Under the pieces are notes generated by a model. The model had not been told where the DNA came from. It saw only the letters and a list, made by a program, of their open reading frames with translations, and searched no databases. From contig NC_083604.1 of assembly GCF_029168945.1 (NCBI RefSeq), forward strand, positions 48,541,686 to 48,605,685: a DNA stretch of 64,000 nucleotides, written 5' to 3'. The stretch's first letter is position 1. Every line of letters begins with the position of its first letter. This stretch comes from Cannabis sativa (taxonomy: Eukaryota; Streptophyta; Magnoliopsida; Rosales; Cannabaceae). Shown here piece by piece: positions 23,401-35,826 of this stretch. The position numbers were made by a program, and so were the translations under genes.

Positions 23401-23575
23401 CCCAGATCTGAATGAGGTTAGATATGAGGAAGAAGAACAAAAGGTAAATATGTAATTATAAAACTTTAAAAAAGTATTAAAGAAAATTTCAAAAAGTAAA
23501 AATATTAAAAATTAGAAAGGATAATATAAATGTTAAAAATTGGTCAAAATAGTCATTTTGTGTAAAAATTCCTAA
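20496..23575. repeat. AT-rich degenerate tandem repeat field, possible DNA-transposon relic
   Basis: From about 20530 to 21860 the sequence cycles through variants of AACAACTAAATAACAACAAATAAATAACTGCATAACA followed by CATTTATTTCTC/TT-type blocks, spaced about 150-230 bases. The two outer edges look like an inverted pair: TCGCACAAAATGAATTTTAA near 20501, and the reverse complement of GACTATTTTGTGTAAAA-like sequence near 23540-23575 (ACACAAAATGACTATTTTGA). This could be a Mutator-like relic, but no transposase or clear target duplication was found. Low confidence in the element call, fair confidence in the repetitiveness. Confidence 0.3.
23189..23266. repeat. GAA microsatellite
   Basis: About 26 uninterrupted AGA/GAA triplets (CTT on the other strand). 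Flanked by TAGCAAAATGAG and ACTTACAAACATCG. Confidence 0.98.
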
Positions 23576-23693
23576 ATTATTTATCAAGTGCAAATGAGAT
23601 TTTCCTCATTAAAATTAAATTCCATTTACATACCCTATCTCTTTCCTTCCATATTTTGTTGAGATTATTTATTCACTATTTAAATTAATCTTA

Positions 23694-23973
23694 TTTTTAG
23701 TCCTAATAATTAATAAAATTTGTAATTAAAAGTGAAAAAGTTGTGACTAATTATAAATTATTATTCTTATGTTGTAGCTAAAAAGTCTGTGACTATAAAA
23801 GTATTATCACAAGAATCACAATTTGTTGTAATTAAATGTGTTTTTAGTCATAATACTTATTGTGACTAAAATTAAATTATTTAAATATTATGTTTTAGTC
23901 ATAAGTACTATCTTTTTATTGTGACTAAGTCACATTTAATTAGTTATAAAAAATTTATATTATGACTAAAAAA
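23694..23973. mobile_element. Possible MITE
   Basis: About 280 bases. Left edge TTTTTAGTCCTAATAAT and right edge ATTATGACTAAAAAA form an imperfect terminal inverted repeat, and the TTAGTCACAA/TTGTGACTAA motif recurs inside in both orientations. Flanking TTA/TTG is only a near-duplication. A Harbinger-like or other MITE is possible. Confidence 0.35.
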
Positions 23974-26060
23974 TTGTTTAATAATTTATGAATTCATAAT
24001 TTGTGTATGTCTAGTTGAAACTTAAGGTTTTAGTTCATCACCATATATGTATAGAAGATTTTTTAATGGGTAATAAATAAATTTAACTATAAATATTAAT
24101 TTTAAAAATATTAAACCATCAGATTTTGGTCCGATAGCAAATAATAAAAGAGAATTTTGAATTTGTATGCTTAATTTAACTACTTAATTAAAAAAAATAT
24201 CAAAAAATACATCTTTTACACTATATCAGAAAAATATGTTTATATGAAAAAATATTTAAGTCAAAGTCAACTTTTTTTATCACTTTTTTGTCGGAAAACT
24301 TTTTTTTATTTATTTTTTCAGCTAATAGATCAATCACAGCCCATATAATGTAAAAATGAGAAATTCTTCTAATTAAATAGAAAAATTAATCGTAAAAACT
24401 CAAAAATTTTTAATATTATTTATTTATTGGTAATACCCATTAAAAGTGCACCCATATATATAGTTGTAAACAATTTATTTATTTTACATAGAAATGTACA
24501 CTGCGTATAAAATAATGATTGGTATGAAGAAGTTTTTCCAGTATACTTCGGTATAATTAAGTTTTGACAAAAGAAAGTTGAAAACTTCAAAAGAGTACTA
24601 GTGTTCGGGTATAATTAGGGCGCGCAATTAACATGTATAAATAGTATAAATTGGTCGTATATATATCATGAATCATATATTGTGTGGCCACATATTATTT
24701 GATTTCCTCCTAAACTGATTTTGACAGCCATATAGTCCCATTAAAAACGTCATTGGAAAGACAACATACACATAATATATATGTTGATGAAATTTGACTA
24801 TAAAATACTGACAATCAGCACTTGTAAGGCTGCCAAGTGGCTGTCTTGCCACATATATATCCACATCAAAGTGTCTGTGTATATATATAACACAGTTATT
24901 TATACCTAATTGTTATGGCATATGGACATTTTTGATGAATTTATATCACTAGTCATTTTTAGGCCATCCAATCCGAACCTTTGTATTGTGTTATGGACTT
25001 TAACTAAAAATTAAGAAAGTAAACAAATTCGATGAAATATCCTATCCAATTACGTAAACAATCAAAACAATAATACTTTCATCACTTTCATTGGACATAT
25101 ATATATAAATATATTTATATAAAAGAACCATCTTTTTATCTCATAAACCATCATTACAAGTTACTAAAGGTGGAACTATAAATTTCCCTTTTCATGTAGT
25201 TGGAGGGTCACTTTTGGGCATGGCATGAGAAGTTAGTATCTTTATGCACCCTCGCAAGTGTTTGGCTTAGTCATCAAGTCACTCATCATGTTTATCCCAA
25301 TAAAATTCGGTAAATAGGAAAAACTCATCATAAGCATCGAATTCACCTATTTACACTATAGTAAAATATGAAAGCAACTTTCTAAAACATTGCACTAATG
25401 AATATATACATATCAAGTACCTTCTTTTTCTTCGTGTCAACTTCTTATAGAGAAATATATGGCTCGTTTTCGCAATCTTATTTGTGGAGTCTTTTTTCTT
25501 TTTTAACAACAGAATAAGTTTGCTTCCTTTACCAACCTATAAGTTTATAAGAACTTTGTCTGCTAGCGTCTATTGCTTTCTTATCTAAACCCTCCATCTG
25601 TACTATATGTCTCAAAGTGTCTTAGCAAGCTTTTTTTTTTTTCTATTAATTATTTGAATATATTCGGAGGTTCCCATTACATTTAAAAACCCAGACAGAT
25701 AAGATGTTCAAAAACTACATCAGGTCATGTCTAGCAGGGACCAGGGGGTGAATTAATGTGTGTGATGAGTATCTTGTTATTAATCTTTATACGTGGAAAG
25801 TACTGATTAGAGTTATGAGCTAGCTCTCATTAAAACAATCTAAGACTGTTGGAATTATGGGGATCTATATGATTCCCATACATTTTCCTTTTGACCATAT
25901 ATATATAATGATTAAGATGGTTAAAAAAAAAGAAACAGTAAACATGCTGATCATTTCAGAACTCAGATCAGATATCAATCGATTTTGCTTTTCTTTCTCC
26001 GTGCTTAGTTAGTTGTACAATGAGGAGATATGCTGTACTGAAAAATATGTATGTGTTATA
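23974..26060. other. Gene-poor intergenic DNA
   Basis: AT-rich. Short frames only, none with a recognisable family, start context or splice structure. I see no RNA gene. Confidence 0.5.
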
Positions 26061-26134
26061 TGTTGGAAAATGTTTTCAAAAGAGAAAATAAGAGGATTAC
26101 AATTAAAATACTTAAAATATAAATAAAAATATTA
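26061..26134 (-). repeat. Left end fragment of a minus-strand copia-like LTR
   Basis: On the minus strand the LTR would end …TTTTCCAACA at 26061. The rest of it lies at 43175-43664; the Tekay-like element with duplication TATTA (26130-26134 and 43170-43174) split it. Confidence 0.45.
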
Positions 26135-26533
26135 TGTCACGACCCAAGTTCTAGGCCGTGGCAAGTATGTAATATTCATAATTTGAGTGGTCAAAAGTCA
26201 CATTTTAACCCTTGTAGGGAGATAAAACTTATAAATGATCCTTTAATTTATATTACAAAATATTAATTTAAAAGTAATAAATTAAATCCTATATTAATAA
26301 GAAAATATCAGTAACAAAATTAGGATCACTCATCAATATAAAAGAACAATAATATCCCCACAGTTATATAATCATCGAATACATAGATTTAATAAGTCAA
26401 TAAAATACCAAAATAATACCCAGCATCTATCATTCCTTATTTCTAACTACTACATAACTAATTTAAGTCATCGAGACTATCCATTTCAGCTTAAATACAA
26501 AATCAATTTCATTAGAAGATTAAAGAGTAGAAT
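26135..26533 (-). repeat. Outer Tekay-like 3' LTR, piece 1
   Basis: Begins TGTCACGACCC on the plus strand and aligns with 41108-41505 of the sister LTR. Ends at the AGAAT target duplication (26529-26533) of the inner element. Confidence 0.9.
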
Positions 26534-28687
26534 TGTAACACCCTAATTACCTTAGGCGTATTACGTGATTTTTAAACGTACTGTGCAGCTCGTTGCTAAT
26601 CAACGAGGTTTATGGAAAAACGTGATTAATTAAAATTTTGCTTTTTGATTAAACTTATAAACCATATTACAAAAGACTCGGGATCCCGATTTATAAAATC
26701 ATTTACAAAAGTTTTAACTGTTTAACTATTACATCAAAATAAAAGTCGTCTAACGACCAGTTACAAAAATTCAGCCTTGCTGTCCCGAGGATCGTACGCT
26801 CCAGGCCTAACCGCCCCGACATGTACAATCTCATAAGCTCGCTCACGGTCCATCAGCTATAGCCTTGCCTTTACCTACACATGAACATAAACTGTGAGTC
26901 GACAGACTCAGTAAGAAAAGCATAATAATATCATACATAAAACTAACTGCCGTGTCCAACACGATGCGAGTCCCGCCATCGCCATGTCCAACATGGTACC
27001 GAGCCACTACCGCCATGTCCAACATGGTACTGAGTTTTGAACGTTCACAGGGACGGTACTATTGACAAGTATCCTCTGATCGGTCGAGCCGGTCATACTC
27101 ATTTCTTTGGTCATACTCGGCTGTACCCACGGGATAGGTCAATAGCATCGAACCACCAACCAAATGTCGGCTGATCGGTCGAGCCTGGTCATACTCGGCT
27201 GCTTGGTCATACTCCGGCCTGTACCGACGTGACGGGGTTGGATGGTTCGAAGCCTAAATACATAACTAATGTAATCTAGCAGGCTTCCTACATGCACGAT
27301 AAACATGTAATCTACATATGCATCTTGTTATACTAATCTTACGGATTCCGATTTCAGTGTGTGCTTCGTCAACCCGACCGGAATCGAAGCCGAGCTACGG
27401 ACATCGGCTCCTAAACCAGAAAAATCACAACGCTATAAGTGACACGCTAAATCACTTTACCGGGGACTAAAACTAGGAACTAAAAGTTTCCCTATCGATA
27501 AAAAGCATGGCAATACCCCCTAAAACATAAAAACGAGGAAAACTAGGGTCCCCGAATTTTCCCCAACCGTAGACAGGTTGCCCAACCGGAATTCCGGTTC
27601 GGAAAATTCGAACCCTCATCCGACCCGGATGTACAACCGAATTCGGTTCCTCGCGAGCAAAGAAACCCAAATTTTCATAACTCGACCAATTCAACCCCAA
27701 TTGGTACCAAACTTTCCCAGAAAACGCATATACAAAATCACCCATTGGAGCTCAAGCTTTGAGTTCCAAACTCAAGCTTGAGCAAATCCACCTAAACATG
27801 CATTCCACTAGCTTAAATCTACTTAAACTAGCATATAATCACCTCTGAAAACTATAAAGAACATCCAGCAACTTCACAGCAACAAATAGAACCATTTCAT
27901 TCAAAAATCACATATTTTAACATAGAAACCAAAAGCTTTGAAAAACCTAACTAACATGCTTCAAACAACTCAATTAACATCAATTAAACATGCTTTGAAC
28001 CACAGAAAACATCAACAAAACACGGAATGACAACCTCAATTAATCATGCATGCATCATCATTTTTCATCATTTTTTTCAAGAAATTACAACAAGAAAGGT
28101 TAGAGACTTTACCAAGGATTAGAAGAACACTTAGATTGGATGAAACTAGCTTGAAAATTGAAAGAAAACTAGCCCTTGAACCCCAAGCCTTCAGCCGAAA
28201 AATAGAGAGAGAAAAGAGAGGTTTTCCAATTTTCTAATTTTTCTAAACTTTGAAATTTTTGGATAAATGAATTAAACCCCCATTACATAACCCTTATTTC
28301 AGCCAAATAATACTAAAATTAAACATTTAATTTTCAAATAAAAAGTCACTAAAAGACAAAACACTAATGGGGCAAAAAGACCATTTTGCCCCTCCACCAT
28401 AAAATCATGAAAATCATACTAAAGGGGTATTTTTGGGAAATTCTAAATTCCCGGCCATTCCCGACATTCCCAATGTCTAAAACCCGTCCCCAAACTACTA
28501 ACATACTAAGTTGTGATTTCTACTGAGCCAAACGCCGAGTTCCAAAATACCGGACACCGGAAATGCAAAATATGCAAGCTACTGAATAACATAAATAACA
28601 GTAATAAATTATTTAAATAGCTATAAATAATTTCATAATTAAACATAAACAACTGATAATTTCCAAATTAACTAAGCGGGCTTTACA
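26534..28687 (-). repeat. 3' LTR of the inner Tekay-like element
   Basis: 2154 bases, aligned with 33661-35826. It contains a three-unit hairpin array (about 26949-27035), a duplicated CTGATCGGTCGAGCC-type block (27075-27240) and a perfect 16-base palindrome AACCGGAATTCCGGTT at 27583-27598. The right part (28020-28687) is almost identical to the sister LTR; most differences are in the GC-rich middle. Confidence 0.95.
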
Positions 28688-28688
28688 A

Positions 28689-28702
28689 CTTTTCCCCCCT
28701 TA
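28689..28702 (-). other. Polypurine tract of the inner Tekay-like element
   Basis: On the minus strand AAGGGGGGAAAAG directly precedes the 3' LTR start TGTAAAGCCC. Confidence 0.85.
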
Positions 28703-29114
28703 AAAGGATTTCATCCCCGAAATCTAACCTGAATAACTCTGGATATTGAGCTCTCATATCTGACTCTAGCTCCCAGGTGGCTTCTTCCACCTTACTGTTT
28801 CTCCGAGAGAACCTTGACCAATGCTATGGTCTTATTCCGAAGGACTTTATCCTTTCTATCCGGGATCCGCACCGGGCCGTTCCTCATATGACATGTCCGT
28901 TTGGAGCCGAAGACTCTCATAACCGAGTATATGAGAGGGGTACGAAACGTATTTTCTCAACATTGAGACATGGAATACGTTGTGCCTGCTTCTTGATAAA
29001 ATTTGGAGAGCAATGCTAACCGATATGCCACTTGACCTATCTTCTCGAGAATCTCGAAAGGTCGTGTAAATATAGGGCATAACTTGCCTCTTTTCCTGAA
29101 ACGTTTAATCCCCT
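28703..29114 (-). pseudogene. Chromodomain-like tail of the inner element (frameshifted)
   Basis: Frames on the minus strand give VFHVSMLRKYVSYPSHILGY and, after frameshifts, VEEATWELESDMRAQYPELF. This VFHVSMLRKY…EEATWE…YP pattern is the known C-terminal integrase/chromodomain module of Tekay/Del chromoviruses, which in the family helps direct integration to particular chromatin. Here it is broken into several frames. Confidence 0.8.
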
Positions 29115-30197
29115 TCATCGGAGATACCGTAAAAATACATGTTCCCCTACTTGGAACTCAACATCTCGCGTTTCGGATCTGCGTAACTCTTCTCGTCCGC
29201 TCCGTGAGGCAAGCATTCTAGCTTTTATCTTTTCTATTGCCTCATTGGTCCGCTGAACTGACTCTGGACCTAGGTATTTCCTCTCCCCTGTCTCATCCCA
29301 GTGGATAGGGGATCTACATTTCCTACCGTACAACAGTTCATAGGGAGCCATCCCTATCGTACTCTGATAACTGTTGTTGTACGAAAATTCTATCAACGGT
29401 AGGTATTTACTCCATGAACCCTCAAAGTCCATAACACAGGCTCTCAACATATCCTCCAATATCTGAATTGTCCTTTCGGACTGACCATCTGTCTGAGGAT
29501 GGAATGCTGTACTGAATTTTAGCTTTGTACCCATTGCCCGTTGTAAACTTTGCCAAAATTTGGAGGTGAACTTCGGATCCCTGTCCGAAACTATAGACTT
29601 CGGTACCCCGTGAAGTCTCACTATCTCTCTGACGTACATTTCTGCCAACTGATCCACTGAAAATGTTGTTCTAACCGGCAGAAAATGAGCAGATTTCGTA
29701 AATCGGTCCACCACTACCCAGATGGAATCAAACAAACCCGTGGTCCTAGGTAACCCGACCACAAAATCCATCGTAATATCCTCCCATTTCCATTCTGGTA
29801 GGGTTAGAGGCTGCAACAACCCTGCTGGTCTCTGATGTTCAGCCTTGATCTGTTGACAAGTGAGGCATCTCGATACGAATTCTACCAAATTCTTCTTCAT
29901 ACCGTTCCACCAGAAGTACGGTTTCAAATCTTGGTACATCTTGGTGGTGCCGGGATGCAGAGAATATGGAGTAGAATGAGCCTCCTCAAAGATCTCATTT
30001 CTAAGTTCCGCACTGCTCGGAACACAAACCCTGGCTTTATACAAAAGCATCCCACTATCTGACACTGAAAAGTCCTTGGCTTGACCAGCCAACACCTCAT
30101 CTCGGATCTTCACTAACTCCGGATCTGTCATCTGAGCGACTTTTATTCTTTCTAATAGATCAGATTGCAGCGTCAAGTTGTGAAGCTGACCTACCAC
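29115..30197 (-). pseudogene. Integrase of the inner Tekay-like element
   Basis: An uninterrupted frame of about 360 codons. A zinc-binding N-terminal part has HPGTTKMYQDLKPYFWW followed by CLTCQQIKAEHQ. The catalytic core has the three acidic residues in the expected settings: ITMDFVVGLP, IVSDRDPKFTS and TDGQSERTIQILE. The GPY-like and following region runs from YELLYGRKCRSPIHWDE to FQVGEHVFLRY. The frame opens inside pol, without its own start, and the product would need the upstream polyprotein. It is intact as a domain, but upstream frameshifts (near 31100 and 30200-30256) and the broken tail make an active element unlikely. In the family this enzyme inserts the cDNA into the host genome. 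Confidence 0.93.
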
Positions 30198-30255
30198 AAA
30201 CTCAATCTTTGGATCTAACCATATCCTCGGCTAGATGGGGTGAGATCGAACCATG

Positions 30256-31125
30256 CTAGCTACTTGCCCGGGACCACTTTACGCTCGGGGCATCGGCCAC
30301 TACATTGGCTTTTCCGGGATGATAGAGGATCTCACAATCATAATCCTTCACTAATTCCAACCAACGCCTTTGTCTCATGTTCAAATCTTTCTGACTAAAG
30401 AAATACTTGAGACTTTTATGGTCGGTATAGATCTCGCACTTCTCCCCATAAAGGTAATGCCGCCAAATCTTCAGTGCAAAAACCACTGCGGCCAATTCTA
30501 AATCATGAGTCGGGTATCGCTGTTCATAATCCTTTAACTGACGGGAGGCATAAGCGATAACCCGATCGGCTTGCATCAATACGCACCCCAAACCCGGTTT
30601 GGATGCGTCACGATGAACTACGAACTTCTCCTTGTCCGAAGGCAAAGCTAGCACGGAGCGGTAATCAATCTGCTGTTTCGGCTCACGAAAGCTAGCTTCA
30701 CATTTATCCGACCGGATAAATCGCCGATTCTTCTTTGTAAGCTCGGTTAGGGGGATTGACTTTTTGGAGAACCCCTCCACGAACCTACGGTAGTACCCAG
30801 CTAAACCCAAGAAGCTTCGATCTGTCACTGTCTTCGGTCTCGGCCAATCCCTGACGGATTCAATCTTCCCGGGATCCACCTTGATCCCATCTTTACTCAC
30901 AATGTGCCCTAGGAAGGACACCTGAGATAACCAGAACTCACATTTCTTGAATTTGGCATAAAGTCTATGTTCGCGAAGCCGTTGTAGTACCATCTGAAGA
31001 TGTAACTCGTGCTCCTCTTCTGATTGAGAGTATACGAGGATGTCGTCGATAAACACAATCACACAGATATCGAGGAAATCCTTGAATACTCTATTCATCA
31101 GGTCCATGAATCTTTGCGGGAGCAT
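30256..31125 (-). pseudogene. RT C-terminal half and RNase H of the inner Tekay-like element
   Basis: Begins just after a frameshift and reads [20 protein letters not shown], then the catalytic FIDDILVYS of reverse transcriptase. The connection follows ([20 protein letters not shown]), then an RNase H domain with [37 protein letters not shown] and [11 protein letters not shown]. Some substitutions depart from the family: FVVHRDAS where YSDAS-like is usual, [16 protein letters not shown] for [15 protein letters not shown], and [10 protein letters not shown] for VVADALSRK. It overlaps the preceding frame by about 35 bases (31091-31125), the mark of a single-base frameshift. Confidence 0.93.
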
Positions 31126-32152
31126 TGGTTAGTCCGAATGACATAACCAGAAACTCGTAATGTCCATACCTAGTGCGGAAAGCCGTCTTTGGAATGTCCT
31201 CCTCTCGGATTCTCAACTGATGATAACCCGAACGGAGATCAATCTTAGAAAAGACTGTCTTCCCCTGAAGCTGATCGAACAAATCATCGATCCTAGGTAA
31301 TGGGTATTTATTCTTCACCGTCAGCTTGTTCAATTCCCTGTAGTCGATGCACATCCTCATAGATCCATCCTTCTTCTTGACGAACAAAACCGGGGCTCCC
31401 CAGGGTGACACACTGGGCCGAATGAACCCTATGTCAAGCAACCCTTGGAGTTGAATCTTTAATTCCTTAAGTTCAGCTGGAGCCATCCTATACGGGGCTT
31501 TGGAAACCAGTTCCACCCCTGGTGCCAAGTCGATTACAAAATCAATCTCCCGCTGAGGTGGTAACCCTGGAAGTTCTTCGGGAAAAACGTCCAAAAATTC
31601 CCGAACCACTCTGATGTCCTCTGGCCGAATGGTATCTGGCCGAGTGGTGTCCACCACCACGGCCAGAAACCCTAAGCACCCGCCGTGCAACAATTCTCTC
31701 GCTGACATAGCCGAGATCACCGGGATCCGAGATCCCTGAACCGAACCCACAAATACAAACGGTTCTTCACTTTCCGGTTGGAAGACCACCATCTTCCTTT
31801 TACAGTCAATGCTCGCCGAATATTTAGATAGGAAATCCATTCCTAAGATAATATCAAATTCGACTAAGCTCATCTCTATCAGATCAGCGCTTAACTCTCT
31901 ACCATCTATCCTGATCGGCATAGACCTAATCCACCTATTGGAGATAACCAATTCTCCGCTGAGTAATGTGGTTCCAAACCCTGATTCATATCTATCAAAG
32001 GGTCTACCCAATTTACTAAAGACTCTGGCCGCCACATAAGAATGTGTAGCCCCAGAATCAAACAGCACTGAATAAAGCGAGTTGTTAATAAAAAGCTGAC
32101 TTTTGACAACTGATGGGCTGGCATCTGCATCAGCCTGCGTGATAGCGAACAC
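31091..32152 (-). pseudogene. Protease and N-terminal half of RT of the inner Tekay-like element
   Basis: Contains the aspartic protease active site [20 protein letters not shown] and its flap/second-strand region [18 protein letters not shown]. The linker ([20 protein letters not shown]) leads to the RT fingers and palm: [55 protein letters not shown], and [15 protein letters not shown]. The frame is then lost by a one-base insertion near 31115, before the FIDD motif. As a polyprotein the stretch continues the 32195-33378 gag frames. Broken, hence pseudogene. Confidence 0.93.
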
Positions 32153-32194
32153 CCTGGCTGGAGTGGGTATCGCTGGAGCTCTCGGTGCCGCTGG

Positions 32195-33378
32195 TCAGAG
32201 CTGGGGACATTCCCTCTTGAAGTGTCCGGGCATGCCACAATGGAAGCATCCCTGACCTTTGCACTCACCCCGATGGTGCCTCTTGCAGCTAGGGCACTCG
32301 GGGTAGGAGAATCGGGTCTCAGTACCACCAGGACGACTCCTCTCGTTGCGGTTCCCCCGGAACCTCTTGTTCGACTCGAGCCGCCGGAAGCGATGGGTGC
32401 CCTCTTCCTCGATCAATGGCCGAACCACTACTCCCCCTGCTATATCACGATGCGGGGAGGGGTAGGAGCTCCGCCACCCACCGGAGTACTGGCTGATTCT
32501 GACATACACCCCACTGCGCCCTCAGCTCGCAGTGCCTTCTCCACCATCTGAGCATAGGTGGTGCTGTCGTCGGTGGTGATCATCAGGTCATGTCTGATCT
32601 TGGGATTCAACCCGTCCAGATACTTCTCCTTCTTACTGAAGTCGGTCGGCACAATTCCCGAGGCTAACCTCGCCAACCGATCAAACTGAGTAGTATACTC
32701 AGTGACGCTCATGTTCTCCCGCTGGGTCAGGTGAACGAACTCTTTCCTCTTGGCGCTTCTAACCGCCTCGTTGTAGTATTTCGCATTAAAGAGTTCCTGG
32801 AACCTTTCCCAGGTCATGGTGGTGACGTCATGGATCTGAGACACCATGTCCCACCATACCAGGGCGTCCTCCTGGAACTGAAACGTGGCGCACACCACTC
32901 TGTCGTTACCGGTGACACCCATGAAATTCAGGATTTTGGTAATCACCGTCAGCCATTGCTCGGCTTTCATTACGTCCGGACCTCCCAGGAAAACCGGAGG
33001 TGCTTGCTTCCGGAACCGCTCATACAATGGTTCCAATCTATGGGCCGCCACCACTATCTCGGCACAGGCGGCAGGGCGGTGCCACCGGAACTACGGGCAC
33101 AGAACCGCAGGAGCACCCCGCTCGTCTCAACCTCTCGAATCTCGAGGTCTTGTTCTTCGATCCGGGCTTGCATCTCCGCAAACCGCAACTCCCGGTCCGG
33201 GGCTCCCCGATCGGGCCGGGGGAGCTCGGGCAGCCCGTGGCGGGTTCTCATCACCCGGCCACGAGCCCCGCCGGGGACCTCTGCCTCGGCCCCTAGCAGG
33301 TGGGGGAAACTGAGCTCCCTGTCCCTGATTCAACCCTACGGAGTTGCCCTGACTCCTGGTAGTCCGCCTGGCGTCCAT
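32195..33378 (-). pseudogene. Gag of the inner Tekay-like element (frameshifted)
   Basis: The start ATG is at 33376-33378 (MDARRTTRSQGNSVGLNQ). A proline/arginine-rich N-terminus shifts frame near 33130-33250. The capsid-like part (33054-32440) reads FRKQAPPVFLGGPDVMKAEQ, WERFQELFNAKYYNEAVRSA, YTTQFDRLARLA and KEKYLDGLNPKIRHDLM, the usual retrotransposon gag core. After another shift near 32450-32500 comes a basic region with RHHRGECKGQGCFHCGMPGH FKREC; the CFHC-GMPG-H-FKRE-C spacing is a CCHC zinc knuckle (CX2CX4HX4C), which binds the element RNA in this family. At least two frameshifts. Confidence 0.9.
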
Positions 33379-33645
33379 CTAGTTAGAACCGCCTGCGAAA
33401 CCAAGAGTTGGCATATCAGGTCGTATTCAAGGCGAGCTTACTAATGCCGCTTAATTTGGAAATTAGAAATGAAACATGCGCCTATTCTACTATCAGGCTA
33501 CTAACATGCTTCCTAACAGGCTTTTCTTTTTCATAACTGAATAAAATAAACTACTAAAGCAATAAAGGCTTACTGAACCGTGAACCGAGCTAACTGCTGA
33601 TGATGATTGTACATGTCGTGACGATCTTCGGAAGACAACACAGCG

Positions 33646-33660
33646 GCTACGATACCAAAT
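33646..33660 (-). other. Primer-binding site of the inner Tekay-like element
   Basis: On the minus strand the 5' LTR end GGTGTTACA is followed by ATTTGGTATCGTAGCC, close to the initiator-Met pattern TGGTATCAGAGCC. Confidence 0.8.
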
Positions 33661-35826
33661 TGTAACACCCTAACTACCTTAGGCGTATTACGTGATTTTT
33701 AAACGTACTGTGCAGCTCGTTGCTAATCAACGAGGTTTATGGAAAAACGTGATTAATTAAAATTTTGCTTTTTAATTAAACTTATAAACCATATTACAAA
33801 AGACTCGGGATCCCGATTTATAAAATCATTTACAAAAGTTTTAACTGTTTAACTATTACATCAAAATAAAAGTCGTCTAACGACCAGTTACAAAAATTCA
33901 GCCTTGCTGTCCCGAGGATCGTACGCTCCAGGCCTAACCGCCCCGACATGTACAATCTCATAAGCTCGCTCACGGTCCATCAGCTATAGCCTTGCCTTTA
34001 CCTACACATGAACATAAACTGTGAGTCGACAGACTCAGTAAGAAAAGCATAATAATATCATACATAAAACTGACTGCCGTGTCCAACACGATACTGAGTC
34101 CCGCTACTGCCATGTCCAACATGGTACTGAGCCACTACTGCCATGTCCAACATGGTACTGAGTTTTGAACGTTCATAGGGACGGTACTATTGACAAGTAT
34201 CCTCCTGATCGGTCGAACCGGTCATACTCCGGCTGCTGATCATACTCCAGCCTGTACCGACGGGATAGGTCAATAGCACTGAACCACCAACCAAATGTCA
34301 GCCTGATCGGTCGAACCGGTCATACTCCGGCTGCTGGTCATACTCCAGCCTGTACCGACGAGACAGGGTTGGATGGTTCGAAGCCTAAATACATAACTAA
34401 TGTAATCTAGCAGGCTTCCTACATGCACGCTAAACATGTAATCTACATATGCATACTGTTATACTAATCTTACCTGGATTCCGATTTCAGGTGTGCCGGT
34501 CAACCTGACTGGAACTGAAGCTGAGCGGCGGATTACTGGCTCCTAAACCATAAAAATCACAACGCTATAAGTGACACGCTAAATCACTTCCCGGGGACTA
34601 AAACTAGGAACTAAAAGTTTCCCTATCGATAAAAAGCATGGCAATACCCCCTAAAACATAAAAACGAGGAAAACTAGGGTCCCTGAATTTTCCCCAACCG
34701 GTAGACCGGTTGCCCAACCGGAATTCCGGTTCTGGAAAATTCAGAACCCTCATCCGGAATTTCGGATGTACTACCGGAATTCCGGTTCCTCGCAGGCAGC
34801 AAACCCAAATTTTCATAACTCGACCAATTCAACCCCAATTGGTACCAAACTTTCCCAGAAAACGCATATACAAAAATCACCATTGGAGCTCAAGCTTTGA
34901 GTTCCAAACTCAAGCTTGAGCAAATCCACCTAAACATGCATTCCACTAGCTTAAATCTACTTAAACTAGCATATAATCACCTCTGAAAACTATAAAGAAC
35001 ATCCAGCAACTTCACAGCAACAAATAGAACCATTTCATTCAAAAATCACATATTTTAACATAGAAACTAAAAGCTTTGAACAACCTAACTAACATGCTTC
35101 AAACAACTCAATTAACATCAATTAAACATGCTTTGAACCACAGAAAACATCAACAAAACACAGCAGCAACAACCTCAATTAATCATGCATGCATCATCAT
35201 TTTTCATCATTTTTTTCAAGAAATTACAACAAGAAAGGTTAGAGACTTTACCAAGGATTAGAAGAACACTTAGATTGGATGAAACTAGCTTGAAAATTGA
35301 AAGAAAACTAGCCCTTGAACCCCAAGCCTTCAGCCGAAAAAGAGAGAGAGAAAAGAGAGGTTTTCCAATTTTCTAATTTTTCTAAACTTTGAAATTTTTG
35401 GATAAATGAATTAAACCCCCATTACATAACCCTTATTTCAGCCAAATAATACTAAAATTAAACATTTAATTTTCAAATAAAAAGTCACTAAAAGACAAAA
35501 CACTAATGGGGCAAAAAGACCATTTTGCCCCTCCACCATAAAATCATGAAAATCATACTAAAGGGGTATTTTTGGGAAATTCTAAATTCCCGGCCATTCC
35601 CGACATTCCCAATGTCTAAAACCCGTCCCCAAACTACTAACATACTAAGTTGTGATTTCTACTGAGCCAAACGCCGAGTTCCAAAATACCGGACACCGGA
35701 AATGCAAAATATGCAAGCTACTGAATAACATAAATAACAGTAATAAATTATTTAAATAGCTATAAATAATTTCATAATTAAACATAAACAACTGATAATT
35801 TCCAAATTAACTAAGCGGGCTTTACA
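33661..35826 (-). repeat. 5' LTR of the inner Tekay-like element
   Basis: 2166 bases. It contains a hairpin array at about 34077-34165, two copies of a 98-base unit starting TGATCGGTCGAACCGG (34206 and 34304), and the palindrome AACCGGAATTCCGGTT at 34716-34731. It differs from the 3' LTR mainly between 34070 and 34560. Confidence 0.95.

Larger units (their letters stand above)
26534..35826 (-). mobile_element. Inner Tekay-like Ty3/gypsy chromovirus, structurally complete
   Basis: Minus orientation, 9293 bases. Target duplication AGAAT at 26529-26533 and 35827-35831. LTRs 33661-35826 (5') and 26534-28687 (3') start TGTAAAGCCC and end GGTGTTACA on the minus strand. A primer-binding site (33646-33660) and polypurine tract (28689-28702) are in place. 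Domains in order on the minus strand are gag with CCHC knuckle, protease, reverse transcriptase, RNase H, integrase and a chromodomain-like tail, split by frameshifts. The sister LTR of the outer element (41497-41515, GAGTAGAATAAGACTAA) shows the empty site exactly, confirming the insertion point. Confidence 0.96.

Noticed and set aside
24673..24864. Short minus-strand frame in the intergenic region
   Set aside because: No family resemblance, splice structure or start context.
32222..33444. Long plus-strand open frames opposite the inner gag
   Set aside because: They are shadows of a GC-rich coding strand; no family resemblance, and gag with its zinc knuckle is clear on the minus strand.
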